From: Sphingomonadales bacterium
GTDB lineage: Bacteria; Bacteroidota; Bacteroidia; Chitinophagales; Chitinophagaceae
Direction of reading: 5' to 3'
DNA: 52,425 bases
Assembly (NCBI GenBank): GCA_016872155.1
Contig: VHBB01000011.1
Span: forward strand, 1 to 52,425
Shown here: positions 35,440 to 45,117 of the stretch, piece by piece
Layout: each line of letters begins with the position of its first letter
How positions within the stretch are numbered: position 1 is the first letter of the stretch
Made by a program: the position numbers and the translations under genes
The notes under the pieces: model-generated
Database searches by the model: none
The model's input: only the letters and a program-made list of their open reading frames with translations
What the model was told of the DNA's origin: nothing

Positions 35440-36957
35440 TTATTTGATATAATAGACCAATGAGGGCGCTTTATTGGTGCGACCATCCGGACCTTTCACG
35501 CGAATATCATCGATGGTCACCATTCTACCGGCCTGCACATATTGATTGATGGCTGTACGCACTTGCGACGTAAAGGCCGCACCCTGGTTAGGAATCGAAA
35601 CGATATCATCATCCGTATCGCAGGTAAACGTAAAGCTCACCACATCGTATTCAAGCTCAAAAGGAAAGTTTTTGATACCGGCACCCACACCCCCTTGCGC
35701 ACGGAACGATCCGGCGTTGATGTTAGCACCACTGGGTTGCCCTCCCACAAAGGCCTGTGCCTCGGGAATGGTGCGAACCCTAAAATTGAAAGAAGATACT
35801 TTACCATCAATATCGATATTAACCTTGCAGTCGTCCGTAACGGTGTTAACGAATACATCGTACTTGCCGGGTCCTTTCTTTACAAAAGTGCCGCCTCCGC
35901 CTGCAAGACTCAGCTTCACCTTGTCGTCACCACCACCACTGGCGGCAACGGTAACAGGATTGGGAACACCAATATAGAGCACGTTCATCTTATCGAGACC
36001 CACCGACGCATTGGCTTGTCCCACGATATACTCGACCTTAACTTCTTTGCGCTCGGTCTGTCCGGTATTTTGATTGGTATACGTTATTACGACCGGTACG
36101 GTATGCGGACCCACGGCACCGCCATCAAGCTCGCGAAGGGCAAAACCTTCTTCACCAATGGGAACTGCAGCACCACCAATCGTGATGGTGGGCTTAGCTT
36201 CTTTACTAAAGGCACCGATACCCGCTTTGATATCGAGCTTTTGCCCGGGCATCAGGTAGTTGGAGTTTTGTCCTACGATCGCGGCATACGAATCGAATAC
36301 CACTTCTACCTTACCGACCTGCTCGTGACAGAAAGTAACTACTTTGTTCTCGGAGGTGCGGATATCATTTTGAAATTTGCTCAAAATGCTGAGCGCTCCC
36401 ACCGTAGGAGACATATAGAAATAAGCTTCTTCCCACGTCTTTTTGCTAGAGTTCTGTGATTTAGGAGGATCGAGGTTGACCTGAAAAGAATTAGCAAATT
36501 GCGTCTGGATCTTAGGATCGATCTTTAAGACCGTTTCTTTGTACCGCTTTAGCACCTCATAGAGTTGCTTGCCCTTTCCTTCTTTGACTAAGATGCGCGT
36601 GGTGGCATTCTGATCGTCATCCTTCATTTTATCGCCAGAGGTAGAGGCCGCGATAATTTCTTTTTTAAGATTATCCACGAAACTATACGCCTCTTTGGCC
36701 AGATCGGCTACCGAGTCGGCCTTGGGCTTCCAAATAGTGGCACGGTCGCGCGTAGCCGGATCGTTGAGTTTCTGGGTAAGCGAAGACAATACTTGCGTTG
36801 TAGAGGCATTGACGGCCGTATTCGTCTTTTCAAGACTCTCGTTAATGGTCTTGAACGCATTGAGGATCTCGGCAGAAATATTGATGGCCAGCAGCGCAGT
36901 CAACACCAAATACATGATGTTGATCATCTTCTGCCGCGGTTCTTTAGGTAATGCCAT
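35440..36957 (-). CDS. gldM: Type IX secretion/gliding motor protein GldM (PorM)
   Basis: 505 residues. One N-terminal transmembrane helix (MINIMYLVLTALLAINISAEI) anchors the protein in the inner membrane. A helical bundle covers about 40-220, followed by beta domains with KVEVVFDSYAAIVGQNSNYLMPGQ and the C-terminal stretch FRAQGGVGAGIKNFPFELEYDVVSFTF. GldM pairs with GldL to form the proton-driven motor; its long periplasmic part reaches the PorK/PorN ring. It lies 49 bp after gldL and 12 bp before gldN. Confidence 0.96.
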   Translation of the reverse strand: MALPKEPRQKMINIMYLVLTALLAINISAEILNAFKTINESLEKTNTAVNASTTQVLSSLTQKLNDPATRDRATIWKPKADSVADLAKEAYSFVDNLKKEIIAASTSGDKMKDDDQNATTRILVKEGKGKQLYEVLKRYKETVLKIDPKIQTQFANSFQVNLDPPKSQNSSKKTWEEAYFYMSPTVGALSILSKFQNDIRTSENKVVTFCHEQVGKVEVVFDSYAAIVGQNSNYLMPGQKLDIKAGIGAFSKEAKPTITIGGAAVPIGEEGFALRELDGGAVGPHTVPVVITYTNQNTGQTERKEVKVEYIVGQANASVGLDKMNVLYIGVPNPVTVAASGGGDDKVKLSLAGGGGTFVKKGPGKYDVFVNTVTDDCKVNIDIDGKVSSFNFRVRTIPEAQAFVGGQPSGANINAGSFRAQGGVGAGIKNFPFELEYDVVSFTFTCDTDDDIVSIPNQGAAFTSQVRTAINQYVQAGRMVTIDDIRVKGPDGRTNKAPSLVYYIK

Positions 36958-37006
36958 GTAAGCTCTTCTTTAAAAAATTAAGCAATGAGTAGGGCGTTCG
37001 GGGCGC

Positions 37007-37756
37007 TTACGAGCGACCCTGCATGGCCGTTAGCATACTGCCGTAAATATTGTTCAGTCTTCCGAGATTGCCGGCCAAGGCACCGATCTGCTCTTGTACT
37101 TTTTTGGCATCTTCGGTACTGCTGATCATCGCATTGGAAGCCTCGGTTAACCTACCATAAAAACTATTGAGTGCCTTAAGGTGGTTATTGCTTTCGGCCA
37201 GCTCCAGTTCATAGATGGTATTGAGCGAAGAGAGGTTCTTGGTTAGCACTTGTACCTGGTCATGAAAATGACGAGCTCCTTCGGTGGCATTATTGAAAGC
37301 ACCTACCGATTCGGCAGCGGCCGTGTAGGCATTCTTTACTTTGTCGAGTTCGGCAGCGACCGCTTTGGTCTTGGCCGCCATTTCGCCAGAGGCAGCAGCG
37401 GCATCGGCCATGGTGCCGAGATTTGATACCGTAGTGTTAAGCTGACGAAAACTTTCTCCCAAACGACTCAATACATCGGTATTGATATCGGCATCCTTCA
37501 TCATCTTATCCATTTTGCCAACAACAGACAATTGCTCTTCGGCATGGCTGGCATCGTCGATGGGAGGGTACTTGATGTACAACACCCCATAGAGCGCAAA
37601 GATGAGTGCCTCGGTGGTCAGACCGATCCAAAGCCAGATATCGGCATCCGGAGCGTGAATGATCTTACGAAGCGCACCCCAGATTACAAGGGCGGCTCCA
37701 AATGAAACGCCTACGTCTACCCATTTACTTACTTTAGAAGGAATAGCTGCTGCCAT
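37007..37756 (-). CDS. gldL: Type IX secretion/gliding motor protein GldL (PorL)
   Basis: 249 residues with two N-terminal membrane helices (VSFGAALVIWGALRKII and IWLWIGLTTEALIFALYGVLYI). The second contains the conserved glutamate (TTEALIF) implicated in proton conduction by GldL. The remaining 180 residues are a cytoplasmic coiled-coil-rich domain. It is the inner-membrane stator/motor partner of GldM. It lies 39 bp after gldK. Confidence 0.95.
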   Translation of the reverse strand: MAAAIPSKVSKWVDVGVSFGAALVIWGALRKIIHAPDADIWLWIGLTTEALIFALYGVLYIKYPPIDDASHAEEQLSVVGKMDKMMKDADINTDVLSRLGESFRQLNTTVSNLGTMADAAAASGEMAAKTKAVAAELDKVKNAYTAAAESVGAFNNATEGARHFHDQVQVLTKNLSSLNTIYELELAESNNHLKALNSFYGRLTEASNAMISSTEDAKKVQEQIGALAGNLGRLNNIYGSMLTAMQGRS

Positions 37757-37795
37757 AATTCGAATCGTTTAGAGGATGATTGGTTATAAAAGAAA

Positions 37796-39097
37796 TTATT
37801 TTAAAGAAGTTGCAGGAAGATCGATCACACAACGAAAACCAACATAAGATTTAGCCGAGTCTTGGTATTCGTAGGTAGAGGTTCCGTTCTGAATAAAATA
37901 ACCCACGTCTTTCCAGCTGCCACCACGGGTAATCTTGCGCTTCATGAGCGGCGGATCGTCCTCTTTGGCATTCCAGCGTACATCGGGGTTCATGTCGTGC
38001 TGAAAATTGTTGCGTCCTTCGTAGTAGATAGTCGATGTCCACTCGGCCACATTACCGGCCATGCAATACAGCCCAAAATCATTGGGCCAATAGCTATCGG
38101 CACGCACGGTATAGAAACCGCCATCTTCGGGATAATTACCACGGCCGGGCTTAAAGTTGGCCATCAGACAACCCTTTTTATTACGGGTATAATAATTTCC
38201 CCAGGGGAACATGGTTTGCGAACGACCGCCGCGTGCGGCGTATTCCCACTGTGCCTCGGTGGGCAAGCGAAAATCAGATTCTTGCGGACGCTTCTTTGCA
38301 TCGAGATAAGCATTGAGATAATGCGTTCTCCACTCGCAAAAAGCTACGGCCTGCTTCCAGCTGACACCCACAACAGGATAGTCGCCAAAAGAGGGATGCA
38401 TAAAATAACGCTTGGTCATGGGCTCGTTGTACGAGTAAGAGAAGTCGCGAATCCAAACCAGCGTGTCGGGATAAATGGGCGTATCTTTTTTTACGATAAA
38501 AGAAGAGAGGGGCTTGCCTGCATTCTCGCGGCGGGCCGCTTCTTTCAGATCAAAGACCTCGGAGTGATAAATGATCTTAGAGGGATCGAGTTGTTTTTTT
38601 CCAAAAATGCGATCGTTGGGAGGAAGAATAATATCGGTGCTGCTCAATTGTTCCATGACCCGGGGATCGTTCCATTTGAGCGTACGGGTCTTTGCCCAAT
38701 CCACATGTTCTTCGCCGTCGGGGCCGGCCTTTACATAGCCAAGCTTACGGGCTACCACCGAATCGCGTACCCACATTACAAATTGGCGATACTCGTTATT
38801 GGTAATCTCGGTCTGGTCCATCCAGAATCCGGAGATTGAGATCGAACGATTACGGGCACTGTACGCATAGGCGGGATCTTCATCGCTGGGTCCCATACGA
38901 AAATTTCCTTGCGGAATGTAGACCATGCCGGGCGGGCGAGGCAGGGTATAACGGTTGCCGGGGGATACGCCGCGAAGCATACCGTCGTTGACCATCGCGG
39001 ATCCGCCGCTCTTCTTACTTCCCAAAATGCCGCAGCCCGTCATCGAAAACAGGGCGATCAGGATCAGCGACAAAAAACAAAGGTTCTTCATTTTCAT
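37796..39097 (-). CDS. gldK: Type IX secretion lipoprotein GldK/PorK (SUMF1-like)
   Basis: 433 residues with a lipoprotein signal (LFSMTGC). The mature part carries the formylglycine-generating-enzyme (SUMF1) fold: MVYIPQGNFRMGPSDED, DQTEITNNEYRQFV, PVVGVSWKQAVAFCEWRTHYLN, LPTEAQWEYAARGG and WKDVGYFIQNGTSTYEYQDSAKSYVGFRC. In the Bacteroidota such lipoproteins are structural (GldK/PorK, also GldJ); its place directly ahead of gldLMN identifies GldK. A second in-frame ATG two codons later (39091) is equally possible as start. A perfect -7 element lies 18 bp upstream. Confidence 0.94.
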   Translation of the reverse strand: MKMKNLCFLSLILIALFSMTGCGILGSKKSGGSAMVNDGMLRGVSPGNRYTLPRPPGMVYIPQGNFRMGPSDEDPAYAYSARNRSISISGFWMDQTEITNNEYRQFVMWVRDSVVARKLGYVKAGPDGEEHVDWAKTRTLKWNDPRVMEQLSSTDIILPPNDRIFGKKQLDPSKIIYHSEVFDLKEAARRENAGKPLSSFIVKKDTPIYPDTLVWIRDFSYSYNEPMTKRYFMHPSFGDYPVVGVSWKQAVAFCEWRTHYLNAYLDAKKRPQESDFRLPTEAQWEYAARGGRSQTMFPWGNYYTRNKKGCLMANFKPGRGNYPEDGGFYTVRADSYWPNDFGLYCMAGNVAEWTSTIYYEGRNNFQHDMNPDVRWNAKEDDPPLMKRKITRGGSWKDVGYFIQNGTSTYEYQDSAKSYVGFRCVIDLPATSLK

Positions 39098-39115
39098 TCA
39101 CTTAAAGGGTAGGGA

Positions 39116-39123
39116 CAAATATA
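39116..39123 (-). promoter_or_regulatory. Bacteroidota -7 element (TATATTTG) ahead of gldK
   Basis: On the minus strand TATATTTG matches the TAnnTTTG consensus exactly and ends 18 bases before the gldK start codon. No TTTG or TTG lies at the expected spacing of about 19-21 bases upstream, so it is a candidate promoter only. Confidence 0.5.
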
Positions 39124-39147
39124 ACACTTGGAGGGGGAGTTTTTCTT

Positions 39148-39190
39148 TTGGTTTAAGAGAAAATTTGTATCCCCTTCTCGGTTAAACCAA
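39148..39190. repeat. Inverted repeat between gldK and the DUF255 gene
   Basis: TTGGTTTAA at 39148-39156 pairs with TTAAACCAA at 39182-39190. The stem continues inward with GAGAA against TTCTC after a two-base GG bulge, giving 14 pairs around a 13-base loop. It lies within the 142 bp separating gldK from the DUF255 gene (both minus strand), 25 bp upstream of the -7 element. It may form an RNA hairpin ending the DUF255 transcript or a binding site controlling gldK; no long T run follows. Confidence 0.6.
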
Positions 39191-39239
39191 GGGTCTAAAC
39201 GACAGGCATTATCGAATTATTGCCAAGCCCGGTGTTAAT

Positions 39240-41297
39240 TCAAGATCTTTGTTCGGCCTTGTCGATCAATGAGATAAGTTCAGAAACCGCATGCACAGGC
39301 GCCAAACAGGTGTAATTTTTACAAAGCCAGAGGGCCGTCTCGCCTTGCGAATCTTTGCCCCTGAGAAAGGGGTATCGGGGGTCGGCAACAGGGGCTGCTT
39401 GCAATAACTTGTAAGGAATATAATTATTTAAAACATTGTCTTTTAATGTATTATAATTTTTTCCCACCAGCGATATTTCGTTGGTACCATAGTAAAACTC
39501 CTGCAAGAGACAGGCCCAATTACCAAAGGAAGTTGGATAGCGCAAAATGGCGTTACCCAAGGCGGAGGTCATTTCGAGGCTTTTTAGACCCCACTCGGGT
39601 TTATCTAACAGCAAAGAAATATGATGCAATACTATGGCAATCATTGCATTAGAAGAGGGAACCGCCCCATCGTATACCTCCTTTTTTCTGATGATTACAT
39701 CGCCTTGGCCCGAATGGGTATAGAAGAAAAAGGGGGTCTCGGGGTCCGAAAAAGCACCCACTATATAATTTGTTAAAGTTTCGGCCTCATGCAGCCATTT
39801 GGTGTTAGCGGTAACCTCAAACAGGCAAATCAGGGCCTCGGCCAGGTAAGCCAGGTCTTCTAAGACCGCAGAAAAACGGGCTTGTTTCTTGTAGACATGC
39901 AACCAGTTTTGATCGGGGCCCCGAAATTTACTTAGTAAAAATTCCATGTTGTCGATGGCCAACTTTTGGTAAGCTCTATCGCCAGTAATCGCATAGGCCT
40001 TACTGCAAGCTTTGTTCATCAGCGCGTTCCATCCTAAAATAATTTTATCGTCGAGCAGCGGCCGAATTCTGTGGGCGCGTTCTGTCATTAACCGTTGCTT
40101 GCAGTGGGCCAGCCAATTTCGAAACTCCTTTTCGTCGAGCCCTCGCGTAGCGCAGAAATTCTCAATGGGTTCTTTGATCCATAAGATGTTCGTATGCTCC
40201 CAGTTTCCCTCATCCCGAACATCATAGAAGGCATTAAAAAGGGCAGCGTCTTTTTGTAAGAGGGTCTCGATCTCGGCGGCCGACCAGGTATAGAATTTTC
40301 CTTCGACCCCTTCCGAATCGGCATCGAGAGCCGAAAAAAATCCGGCTTCTGGGCTCAGCAATTCTCTTTGCACAAAATGCATGGTTTCGCGCACCACCGT
40401 GCGATAAGTTTCGTTACCGGTTAGTTGATACGCCTCGGCATAGGCAACGATCAACAGTGCGTTATCGTAGAGCATTTTTTCAAAGTGCGGCGCCAGCCAT
40501 TCGGTGTCGGTTGCATAGCGGGCAAAGCCACCTCCCAGCTGATCGTAGAGTCCGCCCTGCATCATTTTATTGAGCGAGAGTAGGGCCTGCTGCAGCGAAG
40601 CCTCGTCGTTGGTAAAATGATAATGACGTAGCAAAAACAGAATGGTAAAACTTTGCGGAAACTTAGGAGCCTTGCCAAAGCCACCCCAATGGGTGTCGGC
40701 TTGTTGCAAGATAGTAGCAGCGATCTGCGTAAGCGAACGTATAGAGATCAGCTCTTGTGGATCGGTGGCGGTGGCGCCAAAAGCATTGGACTGTTGTAAA
40801 TGAGCCGTAAGATTTTCTGCCTGTGCCAATAGCTCGTGCTTGCGCAAAGACCAAGCCTGCTGCACACCCAACAAGGTCTCTTTCCACGAAGCACGGTTGT
40901 AGGCGCGCACGGGCGGAAAGTACGTGCCCCCGTAAAAGGGCTTTGCGTCGGGTGTTAAAAAAATATTCAACGGCCATCCCCCGGAGCCACTGATAGTTTG
41001 CAGGGCATCCATATAAATATGATCAAGATCGGGACGTTCTTCGCGGTCGATCTTGATGTTGATGAAATGCTCGTTCATAATGGCTGCCGTGGCCTCATCT
41101 TCGAAACTCTCTTTTTCCATAACATGACACCAATGGCAAGCGGCATAACCAATGCTTACCAGTATAGGCTTATCCTCTGCCCGGGCGCGACCCAAGGCCT
41201 CATGGCCCCACGGATACCAATCGACCGGGTTATGTGCATGCTGCAAAAGATAGGGAGAGGTTTCGTCGGCCAGTCTGTTGGTAAACCGTGTGGACAT
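39240..41297 (-). CDS. DUF255 thioredoxin-like domain protein (YyaL/SPATA20 family)
   Basis: 685 residues. The N-terminal 160 residues are a thioredoxin-like domain beginning [25 protein letters not shown], with the motif [17 protein letters not shown] (CxxC as CHWC). The remainder is an alpha/alpha toroid like that of N-acylglucosamine 2-epimerases, including [33 protein letters not shown]. The family is conserved from bacteria to human SPATA20, but its reaction is not established. Its start lies 5 bp after hemD on the same strand. Confidence 0.92.
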   Translation of the reverse strand: MSTRFTNRLADETSPYLLQHAHNPVDWYPWGHEALGRARAEDKPILVSIGYAACHWCHVMEKESFEDEATAAIMNEHFINIKIDREERPDLDHIYMDALQTISGSGGWPLNIFLTPDAKPFYGGTYFPPVRAYNRASWKETLLGVQQAWSLRKHELLAQAENLTAHLQQSNAFGATATDPQELISIRSLTQIAATILQQADTHWGGFGKAPKFPQSFTILFLLRHYHFTNDEASLQQALLSLNKMMQGGLYDQLGGGFARYATDTEWLAPHFEKMLYDNALLIVAYAEAYQLTGNETYRTVVRETMHFVQRELLSPEAGFFSALDADSEGVEGKFYTWSAAEIETLLQKDAALFNAFYDVRDEGNWEHTNILWIKEPIENFCATRGLDEKEFRNWLAHCKQRLMTERAHRIRPLLDDKIILGWNALMNKACSKAYAITGDRAYQKLAIDNMEFLLSKFRGPDQNWLHVYKKQARFSAVLEDLAYLAEALICLFEVTANTKWLHEAETLTNYIVGAFSDPETPFFFYTHSGQGDVIIRKKEVYDGAVPSSNAMIAIVLHHISLLLDKPEWGLKSLEMTSALGNAILRYPTSFGNWACLLQEFYYGTNEISLVGKNYNTLKDNVLNNYIPYKLLQAAPVADPRYPFLRGKDSQGETALWLCKNYTCLAPVHAVSELISLIDKAEQRS

Positions 41298-41302
41298 ACG
41301 AC

Positions 41303-42100
41303 TTATTTCTTAGCCGTACGAGCGCTCAAAAACTGATCGATGGCAGCGACCATGCTGGGCGCCTTGGGGGCAGGAGCGGCAATAGAAAGTTGTAGTCCTT
41401 GCTCTTCGACCGCTCGAATGGTATTGCTACCAAAGGCGCCGATAAGCAGGTCTTTTTGCGCAAAGTCTGGAAAGCTATCGAAGAGACTTTTAATACCACT
41501 GGGGGTAAAGAAACAGATCAGGTCGTACGATTTTTTAGCGAACAGGGGTTTGATGTCGCAGCTTACACTGCGGTACATAAAGGCCAGGGTAAATTCGCAC
41601 TGATGCGCTTTTAACCAACTTACGATCTCGTTGTCTTGCTGATTTTCGGAGCAGACGTACAAGAATTTCTCGTTGGCCTTGTGCTTAGCGATCACATCGA
41701 ACAGACTCTTGTTCGTGCCATCGGCTCCAAAGAACACCTTGCGCTTGCGATACAAAATAAATTTTTGCAAATAGAGCGCCACCGCCTCGGTAATACAGAA
41801 ATACTTGGTGTCTTGCGAAATGCTCACCTTCATTTCTTCGCAAAGGCGAAAAAAATGATCGATGGCATTGCGACTGGTAAAAACAATACCCGAATAAGAA
41901 GCGATATCGATCTTTTGCTTGCGAAAATCCTTGGCCGGAATACCTTCTAGTTTAATGAAAGGACAAAAATCAAGTTCTACGTTAAACTTTCTCGCCAGTT
42001 CGTAATAAGGCGATTTGTCACTCTCCGGACGGGGTTGTGTAATAAGAATTTGCTTGACGCTGCGCACAGCCACACTGTTTTTACCCCCTTTACTACTCAT
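41303..42100 (-). CDS. hemD: Uroporphyrinogen-III synthase
   Basis: 265 residues from the ATG at 42100; an in-frame TTG eight codons upstream is the alternative. HemD closes hydroxymethylbilane to uroporphyrinogen III in tetrapyrrole synthesis. The two-domain HemD pattern is seen in [73 protein letters not shown] and [17 protein letters not shown]. HemD is poorly conserved, but this form is typical of Bacteroidota. It follows the DUF4271 gene by 36 bp. Confidence 0.88.
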   Translation of the reverse strand: MSSKGGKNSVAVRSVKQILITQPRPESDKSPYYELARKFNVELDFCPFIKLEGIPAKDFRKQKIDIASYSGIVFTSRNAIDHFFRLCEEMKVSISQDTKYFCITEAVALYLQKFILYRKRKVFFGADGTNKSLFDVIAKHKANEKFLYVCSENQQDNEIVSWLKAHQCEFTLAFMYRSVSCDIKPLFAKKSYDLICFFTPSGIKSLFDSFPDFAQKDLLIGAFGSNTIRAVEEQGLQLSIAAPAPKAPSMVAAIDQFLSARTAKK

Positions 42101-42136
42101 GTTCTCACTGGTAATTGGGTGCAAAAGTAAAAACTT

Positions 42137-42868
42137 TTATCCAAAATTGAGCACGATCAACTTGTAAATGACCAGCAAGGGCACGATCTCGAAGCCGGCC
42201 ACATAGAGCAGAAAATGAAATCCGGAGAGCTGCACTTGCTTGCGCACCACCCGAAAACTCAGCAGCAATCGATAGAGCAGTAGCGCGATCAGCACCACCC
42301 ACGACAAAGTGAGTGCCCCTGTAAAAACCGGTGCTGCCGAGAACGCCATCACCACCACCAGTGGTAATAAAAAGATCCCGGTCATCTTGTTGATGGTAAA
42401 CACCGTAAACAAATAAGAATCCGCCGCCTCGCGCGCTCTAAAAAGCCAGCCCGTTAGGCGAAGTGTGCTATACTTAATTAGATAAGCGCTCGATAAGGCC
42501 AGCAATAAATAAGCAAATAATTGCCAAAAGTTTTGATAGGGATTGAGGGCTGCCTGCTCGATCCAAAAACTCAAGTAAAAACCGGCCAGCAAAAAGAAAA
42601 ATATATTCAGTAAAAAAGAAGGGAGCGGCGTTTGACTCAGCTGCTCACTCAGGTGACGCTGCTTTAACGTGGTTCTAAAGAACAACCGAAAAAGATCTTG
42701 CATGTACTTGGGAAAGGCCCTGCGTATAATGGCAAAGAAAAGTACCAAGGCCACCATGGCATAAAAGATCAGGTCTTTGTTTACCGGCTCATGCTTCACT
42801 AGGGCCCCTTGACCCAGCGCCACCGTACTTGAAATTGCCCACGCTATCAAAAAATATAGTACCCGCAT
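42137..42868 (-). CDS. DUF4271 integral membrane protein
   Basis: 243 residues. A signal peptide or first helix (VLYFLIAWAISSTVALGQG) is followed by about five to six further membrane segments. The middle loop AFPKYMQDLFRLFFRTTLKQRHLSEQLSQTPLPSFLLN is typical of DUF4271, a family restricted to Bacteroidota and often adjacent to hemD. Function unknown. It is the first gene of the DUF4271-hemD-DUF255 run and is divergent from hemW, 61 bp apart. Confidence 0.85.
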   Translation of the reverse strand: MRVLYFLIAWAISSTVALGQGALVKHEPVNKDLIFYAMVALVLFFAIIRRAFPKYMQDLFRLFFRTTLKQRHLSEQLSQTPLPSFLLNIFFFLLAGFYLSFWIEQAALNPYQNFWQLFAYLLLALSSAYLIKYSTLRLTGWLFRAREAADSYLFTVFTINKMTGIFLLPLVVVMAFSAAPVFTGALTLSWVVLIALLLYRLLLSFRVVRKQVQLSGFHFLLYVAGFEIVPLLVIYKLIVLNFG

Positions 42869-42929
42869 TCAAGACAAAACTAATAAACCAAGTTCAAAAG
42901 CAATTCTTAACTTACCGCTTCTACTATCC

Positions 42930-44048
42930 ATGGCAGGCCTGTACCTTCATATTCCGTTTTGCAAACAAGCCTGCCACTATTGCAATTTTCACTTTTCGAC
43001 CTCGCTACGCTCCCAAAACGAACTGGTAGAAGCGCTGCTGCTCGAGCTGGAATTGCAAAAAGATTACTTGCAACGCCAACCCCTGCTCACGATCTACCTG
43101 GGGGGCGGCACGCCAAGTTTACTACCCGGCGAAACGATCTCGACCTTACTAAGCAATATCAAACAACGGCATTGGTACGATACCGAAGCAGAGATAACCC
43201 TCGAGGCTAATCCCGACGATATTACCGAAGAGAATTGCCAAGCCTGGCAAGCAGCGGGCATCAACCGACTGAGCATTGGGATACAAAGTTTTTCTGACAA
43301 GGAACTTCGCTGGATGAACCGTGCCCACACGGCCGCCCAATCGCTACAAGGATTACAAATCGCAAAACAATTTTTCGACAATATCTCCATTGACCTGATC
43401 TATGGACTGCCCGAGCAAGACAATACAGCCTGGGAGGTCAATGTAGCGCAGGCCTTGGCCTTGCAACTGCCCCATCTTTCTTGCTATGCACTTACGGTAG
43501 AGCCCAAGACCTTGCTAGAAAAAAAGATCCGCAATAAGCAGTACAGCCCTGTTGATCCCGAAAAACAATCAGAGCAGTTTATGCTGTTGATGCAGTGGAT
43601 GGAGCAAGCCGGTTATCGCCATTACGAGATCTCTAATTTTGCGCTGCCCACAAAAGAAAGTCGGCACAACAGTGTCTATTGGCAAGGAGCGCATTATTTA
43701 GGCATTGGGCCCTCGGCGCATTCGTACAACGGCTACTCCCGTCAGTGGAATGTATCGAACAACGCTTTGTACATCCAATCGCTACAGCAAGGTCTACTAC
43801 CGGCAGAAACAGAAGTGTTGACCCCGGTGCAACAGCGCAATGAATATATTATGACCGCCATTCGTACCGATCAAGGTATCGAATTAAAAAAACTGGGCAC
43901 CGATCTGGCAAGAGTAGAAAAAACAGCGGCCCGATACATAGAAACCGGACAGGTACTGATCAATGCAGAAAGACTTTGGTTGAGTAAAGAAGGAAAACTA
44001 CTGGCCGATGGCATTGCGGCCGCTTTGTTCGCCAACGAAGACGAGTAA
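42930..44048 (+). CDS. hemW: Radical SAM haem chaperone (HemW)
   Basis: 372 residues. The radical SAM iron-sulfur motif appears near the N-terminus as CKQACHYCNF (Cx3Cx2C), after AGLYLHIPF. Later segments YLGGGTPSLL, NRLSIGIQSFSDKELRWMNRAH, DNISIDLIYGLPEQ and YEISNFALPTKESRHNSVYWQGAHYLGIGPSAHSY match HemW. HemW was formerly annotated as oxygen-independent coproporphyrinogen oxidase but lacks that activity and delivers haem to respiratory enzymes. It lies opposite the hemD run and converges with gpsA, 5 bp apart. Confidence 0.94.
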   Translation: MAGLYLHIPFCKQACHYCNFHFSTSLRSQNELVEALLLELELQKDYLQRQPLLTIYLGGGTPSLLPGETISTLLSNIKQRHWYDTEAEITLEANPDDITEENCQAWQAAGINRLSIGIQSFSDKELRWMNRAHTAAQSLQGLQIAKQFFDNISIDLIYGLPEQDNTAWEVNVAQALALQLPHLSCYALTVEPKTLLEKKIRNKQYSPVDPEKQSEQFMLLMQWMEQAGYRHYEISNFALPTKESRHNSVYWQGAHYLGIGPSAHSYNGYSRQWNVSNNALYIQSLQQGLLPAETEVLTPVQQRNEYIMTAIRTDQGIELKKLGTDLARVEKTAARYIETGQVLINAERLWLSKEGKLLADGIAAALFANEDE

Positions 44049-44053
44049 ACCGT

Positions 44054-45091
44054 TTAGATAAGCGTTTGCTCGAGCGCCTTGAATCCTTCGTCGGCCGGCA
44101 CCTGCTCCCAAAGAATTCTGTAGATCATCGAAGCAATAGGAATAGAAGATTTATCGGTATCGTTTAGCTGGTAAATGCAACGACTGGCCTGGTACCCTTC
44201 GGCAACCATGTTCATTTCTACTTCGGCCGCTTTTACCGAGTAGCCGCGACCGATCATATTACCAAAACGACGGTTACGGCTGTGCGGAGAGTAACAAGTA
44301 ACCAGCAGATCGCCCAGATAAACCGAGGCTGCATAGTTCATTGACTTGCGATGATTAAGCTCATCGCTGCCCTCGTGTACGCCCACCACTACGTGCTCGG
44401 CGCCGAATTGCTGCAAGAAGCCGGCCATCTCATCGGCCGCATTGGCAATGTAAACGCTTAAAAAATTATCGCCGTAATCTAACCCATGAGCAATACCTGC
44501 ACCCAGCGCATAAATGTTTTTGAGCACGGCAGCGTACTGCACCCCCAAGATATCGGCACTCACGATCGTATTGATATACTCACAAGAGAAGAGCGCGGCA
44601 ATCTGCTGCGTAGTAGACAGATCGATCCCCGAAAACGTGAGGTAAGAGAGTTTTTCTTCGGCCACTTCTTCGGCATGACAGGGACCCAGCACGGCAAAAT
44701 AATCATCGAGGGCCACCCCGTAGTGGTTTTGTAAAAAATAATTGAGCAGCTCATTATGCTCAGGAAGTAATCCTTTGATGGCCGAGAGAACTTTTTTTCC
44801 TTTTAGATCGTCGGCAGAAAGTTCTTGTAAATAACTCTTAACATAGGCAGAAGGAACCGCAATAACGAGCAGCTCACAGGCTTGCAGCACCTCTTTTACC
44901 TGGGTAGTTAGTGTGATCAGCGACAGATCGAGTCTTGCCGTGGGCAGGTACTGTGGATTTTGACGCTTGCGCTTGATATGCTCCAGCTGGTTGGCATGTC
45001 GAACGCACCAATGAACGGCCTGTCCGTTTTGAGTGAGTATCTTAACCAGGGCCGTAGCCCAACTTCCACTGCCAATTACACCAACTTGCAT
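44054..45091 (-). CDS. gpsA: Glycerol-3-phosphate dehydrogenase [NAD(P)+]
   Basis: 345 residues. Makes sn-glycerol 3-phosphate from dihydroxyacetone phosphate for phospholipid synthesis. The N-terminal Rossmann motif is GVIGSGSWATALVKIL. Later family segments are AIKGLLPEHNEL, AVLGPCHAEEVAEEKLSYLTFS, AVLKNIYALGAGIAHGLDYGDN (with the catalytic lysine) and GDLLVTCYSPHSRNRRFGNMIGRG. It ends the minus-strand series after the adaptor gene, 26 bp behind it, and may be read from the same transcript. Confidence 0.96.
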   Translation of the reverse strand: MQVGVIGSGSWATALVKILTQNGQAVHWCVRHANQLEHIKRKRQNPQYLPTARLDLSLITLTTQVKEVLQACELLVIAVPSAYVKSYLQELSADDLKGKKVLSAIKGLLPEHNELLNYFLQNHYGVALDDYFAVLGPCHAEEVAEEKLSYLTFSGIDLSTTQQIAALFSCEYINTIVSADILGVQYAAVLKNIYALGAGIAHGLDYGDNFLSVYIANAADEMAGFLQQFGAEHVVVGVHEGSDELNHRKSMNYAASVYLGDLLVTCYSPHSRNRRFGNMIGRGYSVKAAEVEMNMVAEGYQASRCIYQLNDTDKSSIPIASMIYRILWEQVPADEGFKALEQTLI

Positions 45092-45117
45092 GCTGCAATG
45101 TTAGCAAATTTGAGCCA

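Noticed and set aside
35542-36459. 305-codon open frame on the plus strand
   Set aside because: It lies wholly antisense to gldM, which has full family sequence; no start signal or recognisable domain.
37862-38839. 325-codon open frame on the plus strand
   Set aside because: Antisense shadow of gldK with no family character.
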